Of a stretch of 64,000 nucleotides of DNA, positions 60,701-64,000 are shown piece after piece (position 1 is the stretch's first letter; each line of letters opens with the position of its first letter). Source of the DNA: Leishmania martiniquensis (taxonomy: Eukaryota; Euglenozoa; Kinetoplastea; Trypanosomatida; Trypanosomatidae); assembly GCF_017916325.1 (NCBI RefSeq), contig NC_090141.1:202001-266000 (forward strand), written 5' to 3'. A program made the position numbers and the translations under genes. A model generated the notes under the pieces. That model did no database searches, had not been told where the DNA came from, and saw nothing but the letters and a program-made list of their open reading frames with translations.

Positions 60701-61130
60701 GTCGAACGAAAGCGAAGCGCCACGAGCATCGCTGCTGCAGCAGAAGGGATCGTCATCGCCGCACGTCACATCGGCTCCCCCTTCGCATCTCTCCAGAACC
60801 GCAACCTCACCCGAATCGAAGACGACGATACGGACAGCGCCATCGACACCGCATGCAGCCGCTGCGGACGCTGCCGCGCCCTCTTCGTCGACGTTGTCGG
60901 TGCCGCTGCCTGCGGTTGCCGCTGAAGGGGCTTCCAACGAGGCCGCTGCGCCTCTCGGCTTGCCGCTACGTGCGTCTGCAGCGGCGGCCCAGCCCAGTTG
61001 CGCACCACCGTTGACGTCAGTGCCCACGGCCAAACTGGCGGATGATGGCGGCTCTGCCGGTGTGATGAAGCTGCCGCAGCGACAAGAGCGCCGTAACTTT
61101 TTCAGCCGTCTCTTCAGCTGCGGCTGCTGA
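57744..61130 (+). CDS. Low-complexity hypothetical protein with C-terminal Cys-Gly-Cys
   Basis: Predicted 1128 residues. I do not recognise the family. Some ordered, helical blocks occur in the first half: ~110-145 (MHSTMAYAATVQQTKELL), ~190-255, ~315-365, ~450-500 and ~520-560. The second half is mostly Ser/Ala/Pro-rich disorder. The C-terminus is unusual: a basic, aromatic RRNFFSRLFSCGC ending in Cys-x-Cys, the pattern that Rab GTPases use for double geranylgeranylation, though it could also be palmitoylated. This suggests a membrane-anchored tail, with the caveat that prenylation of CxC ends normally needs a Rab fold. The first in-frame ATG is 57744, although the frame is open and protein-like upstream of it and an out-of-frame ATG at 57592 comes first. 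The 5' end is therefore uncertain. Confidence 0.78.
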   Translation: MPRGTLSVSRAATADHRSAYPTGSAHCSSSVAAEAAVHPFVPEAWLSRITQVDCTTHSRPMVWPPSWAMPHGAGDAVGSFSACAGNTSTSTTTTTCPGAASRHAPTWQTLTEDMHSTMAYAATVQQTKELLSDFESYQRSLGASLFPHGQLHAAPRLGCPRLAGRAIAAENAPQAEAATCRPRDSPSADVWTEVHGRVDNADVGQAVQLALASPAQWPSLTLPLEPAALELAKRRALGTLYGIAQARAAYANQGRPLSGAMHGELLRRPGVVGQGVLAAEGSSSQPLSAAVALSDGHGLFSATGAGGAPRISHVSASPMDAMPAMSEAEREAATAEADRALSLLRTIRAMRQETEELTVLLLHAFGAWGCWLTPAADVAPRREQTGAPLAASLPPRGTRHAQRLFADLFPMAPLKPRALQASPPGAVPGGSGGFSPAGPLPLGTADDADTPRLSAVDTFARNSAHRRERACRVLWQALQRQQQRWPPFAATPATTAALAGEAFLELALAPPRSAVPPPPPMSVQLDLYATQQSALQGAIRCWRGAAAQTVAAGSSEAVGLSLSTEAATPHGPLPQQLPTLSTQQRQLRHSCDVTQAAAVQRRHTSTHSRAFAPQNVQPCEAMTVSTEDVDAGGGSHAACDTSKAVPIAHPQALTSPAPPGDTARETLLPGPSSLPKQHSSPASSPSSEASPPSDTLLISSVQLAVDRTRAFMDPPMVLEASASVSEPPSRRADALHAAAAPPMNAEVLARAARVPVQQAGQSTKEEAGLVVREALQSSAGRLHGSDASARASSANAAPVAHMLCPSSSSSTPSPSPSAVDVRGGLMGAPPEACEASRHLRTSPMPSTHPPEALQAATRREQEHAAQRQEGRRRRKSDGQKGTAAAALRDSVGSRPSRCTPQQEAGTRGDGAASTSPLAHSSQDLAAASAGMRSTSPRLARSATVTEPLPAPPPRAVEHDLEESVAPSSRSAVRVVTTANVSVHASQSNESEAPRASLLQQKGSSSPHVTSAPPSHLSRTATSPESKTTIRTAPSTPHAAAADAAAPSSSTLSVPLPAVAAEGASNEAAAPLGLPLRASAAAAQPSCAPPLTSVPTAKLADDGGSAGVMKLPQRQERRNFFSRLFSCGC

Positions 61131-61291
61131 TTGAAGTGGAGGAGCACCGAGGAAACAAGAGTGCGAAGGGCGCGTAGTTTGTGAATGTGCGTGCGTGGGC
61201 AGTGGTGGCGGCTGAGGGACAGTGCCCGTGTGTGCGTATGTCATGGAAAGCAGCGTCAGACTCTCTCCCCTCTTCCCCTCTCTCCCCCCCG

Positions 61292-61320
61292 CACACACAC
61301 ACACACGCACACGCACACAC
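61292..61320 (+). repeat. (CA)n dinucleotide run
   Basis: CA units broken by two CG interruptions, directly after a C-rich pyrimidine tract. Confidence 0.75.
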
Positions 61321-62094
61321 TCAGTCTATCCCCCTGACATTGCCCTTCGTGAGCAGTGGTCAGGCCGGTCCGTCATGAATGGCACTGCGCGCAGACCCAA
61401 GGCAGGAGCTGGAGGTAGTCTGTGTGCGTGTGTGTATGTGTGGAGGAAGGGGGTGAGGTACAGTGGCGGCACCTAAGTGTCTGCGCGTGAGTGCTGAAGA
61501 GTAGAAGAGGGGGTGGATGGGGGATGGGGCGCTGAGGTGGCCAATGCAGCGAGCGACGCGGCGGAAGGGAAACGGTGCGAAGGGTCAGCGCCGCCAGCCG
61601 CGCGGTCCGCAGCATTTTTCGAAGGAAAAGACCAACGGAAACAGTACCAAAGGCGCCGCCCGTTTCCGCTCATGCAGACGTCTCCGATGCAGTGGCGCCT
61701 GTCTGCGTGGGCAACGGATGATGACGGCGGAATCCATCACTTCTGGATGCTTGTCTCGCCGCACGTACGCGTGCGCGCTAACTTGTCTCCTGGCCGGTGC
61801 ACCGAATAGTACACGGGCTGTCGAACACGCACGGATGCCGCGCGCGCGTGCGCGCTTCAGCGGCCCTCTTCTTTTGTTTCTCTTCTTCATTCTTCCTGCG
61901 TGTCTATGGGACGCGCCCGCGTCTCTGCCTCCACGCATGTCTGCGCTGCCACTCCTCACAATTCCCTCTACCTCTGCGCTCTCACCGATCACTGTAGTCT
62001 CACTCACTCAGTCTTGCATCTTCCTCACCGCGTGAGCAGTTCAGCGTACAACGCCCACAAACGAACGGCAACGCCCTGCCCCCCCTCCCCCTCC

Positions 62095-62115
62095 TTACCT
62101 CTTACCTCTTACCTC
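62095..62115 (+). repeat. Three tandem copies of TTACCTC
   Basis: Three exact 7-base copies inside a pyrimidine-rich tract. Confidence 0.8.
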
Positions 62116-62897
62116 TCCTTCCCTATATGATTTTGAGGTCTTTGTGGAGCCTCTCGCCGCCCCCTTCCCCCTTCCCCCACCCCGCCGACACGGGTAAGCA
62201 GCCCCCGAATTGCGTCCCAATCGCGTCCTTGTGCCTCTTTTTTTCTTCGCTTTAACTTTTGCACTTCCACATTTTCCCCTCCCATTTACTCTGCAGACCA
62301 TTTCGTTGCCTCCCCTCCCCCCTGTCTGCCTGTGTGCGCTGTCAGTGTCAGCCTCTCATCACCATCACCATCGCTTTCATTGAGTTCTCTTTCCCCTTTT
62401 CGCCTCTGAATTGCTGAGCGGCGTGCGCGCCCCTTTTTTTTGCTGGTCTCCTCCCCTTCTCTTCCGGCACACCATCCTAACGCCTTCTTCCCCCCCGTCG
62501 TTCATCATTGGGGCCGTTTGTCGCCATCACCCACAGTTAGCAGTCCCCCCCCTCTCCCCGCTCCCCGCGCCCATTCATCGTCGTCGTCGTCTGCCATTGC
62601 GTGCGCGTTCTCGCCTCTAACGCACCCCCCTCCCCCTCCCCCACATACACAGGCATAAATCTTTCTCTATCTTCATTTATAAAGCGGCTGGAATCGGTGG
62701 CTCTGCCAAGCCAGACAGAGAGAGAGCGCAGTGCTACCCTCTCCTCCCCTCTCTCGTCGCCCCCTCCCCCTCTGAGCACAGAAGCGGGCAGGCGGACGAG
62801 CCGCAGACGAACACGTCGGTGTGCAGAGGCGCCACAGCGTCACAGCAGCGACACGCAAAAAAACAAACTCAAAGTTACGCGCCCTCAGTTTATCCTT

Positions 62898-62960
62898 AAC
62901 TTCTCTCTCTTTCTGTGTGTGTGTGTGCCAGTGTCGCACAATCCTCTCTCGACTCAGTCT
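62898..62960 (+). promoter_or_regulatory. Candidate trans-splice acceptors for gene 16
   Basis: A T/C tract and TG run end in GCCAG (AG 62930-62931), and a further GACTCAG has AG at 62959-62960. No ATG in any frame occurs between them and 63118. Confidence 0.55.
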
Positions 62961-63117
62961 CTCTTACTCTGTCCACCGTGTACACGAATCCTCCCGGCTG
63001 CTGTACGCTGCTATCGAAGTACAATCGGAGGGGGGGCGGCGGGCGGGTGCGGAGCCTGTCGCGCGCTCTCATTATCATTGTTATCGAGAGAGAGGGCGAG
63101 GCAGATAAAAAACGCCG

Positions 63118-64000
63118 ATGCCGAACACCTGCTCGGAGGGGAAGCGGTTGAGCCTGTTGCATGGAGTGCACGCCGCTGAAGATACGGATATGGCGGCGCC
63201 GCGTGATGCTAGGCTGAAGCCGCTCCCGTTGCAGTGGCCGCTCGGCCTTCACGGGCCCGTTGATGTGCTCAGCGGCGGCGGAGACGGATCCGCAGTACCT
63301 GCAGTGGTAGGACCACCGGAAGTGGCCGACGGCGCATACAGTAGTGGCGAAGTCGGCGTCTATGCCTCCCCCCTCAGCGCCACACAGCGCAACAGTAACC
63401 CCTTGAGCCGTGGGCTGCTCGGTTGTCACCACGACCCCACCCCAACAGTCGTGCCTGATGCTCCTGGCACGCCTCCATCAGCGCAGGAGTCAATAGCAGC
63501 GGGGTCGACGGTGGCAGCGACCACGATACGTTTGCCCGCTTCCTCGGCGCCTTCCCCCTTCCTCCTCGCAGAAGGCAAGCCCAACTCCTCTATACCGGTG
63601 CCCAACAGCCGGGGCAGCAACTTAGCCGCAGGCTGCCGCGCTGACCCGCTGCCAAGGGCGGCCGATGAAAGCGGCGCTACCAGCCGTGGAAGCAGTGCCG
63701 ACATTGCTCGCACGTGTGCAGGGGCGGTGATGGAGGGGGTGTACGGCAGGCATTATGCGGATCCCATGCTGCAGTCGAGGAGAGGGCAAAGCGGGGGCAG
63801 CAGCGATTTCTTCCATCGTGGCGCAGACGGCGATGATGATGAGGACGGCTCAGCCGCCTTTCAGGCCGCCGTCGACGCTGCCGTGCGCTTCGACGACCTC
63901 TCCAGCGAGGATGACTCGACGGGCGGAGGCAGTGCGGGGCGTAGGCTGCGACGTGCTGACCCCACACCGCTGTCTCACATGCTGTCGACAGCGAGCGACA
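63118..64000 (+). CDS. Partial hypothetical protein, 3' end beyond the window
   Basis: The frame starts at ATG 63118, preceded in frame by a TAA at 63106-63108, and stays open for 294 codons to the end of the window. A second in-frame Met is at 63190. The first ATG after the splice acceptors is 63118, so the start is well supported. I do not recognise the protein. It is Gly/Ser/Ala/Pro-rich and mostly disordered, with an acidic patch (DGDDDEDG) at about residues 237-244, then a short more ordered FQAAVDAAVRFDDLSSEDD segment, and basic RRLRR further on. No domain can be named from the part visible here. Confidence 0.75.
   Translation, partial: MPNTCSEGKRLSLLHGVHAAEDTDMAAPRDARLKPLPLQWPLGLHGPVDVLSGGGDGSAVPAVVGPPEVADGAYSSGEVGVYASPLSATQRNSNPLSRGLLGCHHDPTPTVVPDAPGTPPSAQESIAAGSTVAATTIRLPASSAPSPFLLAEGKPNSSIPVPNSRGSNLAAGCRADPLPRAADESGATSRGSSADIARTCAGAVMEGVYGRHYADPMLQSRRGQSGGSSDFFHRGADGDDDEDGSAAFQAAVDAAVRFDDLSSEDDSTGGGSAGRRLRRADPTPLSHMLSTASD

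Larger units (their letters stand above)
61131..63117 (+). other. Intergenic/UTR region between genes 15 and 16
   Basis: No convincing gene in 2.0 kb. The 3' UTR side has a CA run at 61292-61320. The stretch 61500-61800 has balanced composition but no ATG-started protein-like frame. From 61860 on it is dominated by pyrimidine tracts, with a 7-base tandem repeat at 62095-62115, and T/C-rich tracts at 62270-62320, 62395-62480 and 62630-62660. Acceptors for gene 16 are AG at 62930-62931 or 62959-62960. Confidence 0.6.

Noticed and set aside
1..64000. tRNA, rRNA, snoRNA clusters, CRISPR arrays, prophage or bacterial-type operators
   Set aside because: I saw no cloverleaf, box C/D pairs, regular repeat-spacer arrays or related signals; the organism type makes several of these implausible.

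Overview
The window reads as part of a nuclear chromosome of a trypanosomatid, most likely Leishmania or a close relative (Leishmaniinae). The evidence is GC-rich sequence with no sign of introns, sixteen large protein genes all on the + strand, and 0.6-3 kb gaps filled with polypyrimidine tracts, AG acceptors and (CA)n/(TG)n runs. This is the layout of a polycistronic unit processed by spliced-leader trans-splicing and coupled polyadenylation. I see no promoter, strand switch, tRNA, rRNA, CRISPR or bacterial-type operon. From memory, beta-carbonic anhydrase, a very large protein kinase and lanosterol synthase lie close together on Leishmania chromosome 6; I could not check this.

Layout: (1) 63-1736, low-complexity protein, possibly cut by the window edge. 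(2) 2469-6686, large protein with an incomplete PHD-like zinc module. (3) 7462-8613, beta-carbonic anhydrase. (4) 9486-12503, a PHOSPHO-type HAD phosphatase fused to a DUF89/ARMT1-type phosphatase. (5) 13642-22956, a 3104-residue membrane protein with two PAS-like regions, an FHA domain and a C-terminal STE11-like kinase. (6) 23995-26994, oxidosqualene cyclase. (7-9) 28410-30572, 33586-37353 and 38855-39592, three consecutive genes whose products start with N-myristoylation signals; the last also has a twin CX9C (Cmc1-like) domain. (10) 40226-41356, a divergent Ctf8-like protein. (11) 42758-47653, helical protein with a zinc ribbon and a RanBP2-type finger. (12) 49213-50229, a serine racemase/threonine dehydratase fold whose PLP lysine is replaced by histidine. 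(13) 51128-53767, coiled-coil protein. (14) 54653-56674, PAQR-family membrane protein. (15) 57744-61130, low-complexity protein ending in Cys-Gly-Cys. (16) 63118 to the window end, unknown partial gene.

Several reading frames stay open upstream of the real start, and their upstream parts translate into polypyrimidine leader. I therefore chose starts as the first ATG after a plausible splice acceptor, helped by family alignments and N-terminal motifs. The genes do not form one pathway, as expected for kinetoplastid gene arrays. Themes that recur are membrane or lipid anchoring (genes 5, 7, 8, 9, 14 and perhaps 15), sterol synthesis (gene 6), metabolite phosphatases (gene 4) and likely mitochondrial functions (gene 9 and perhaps 11).
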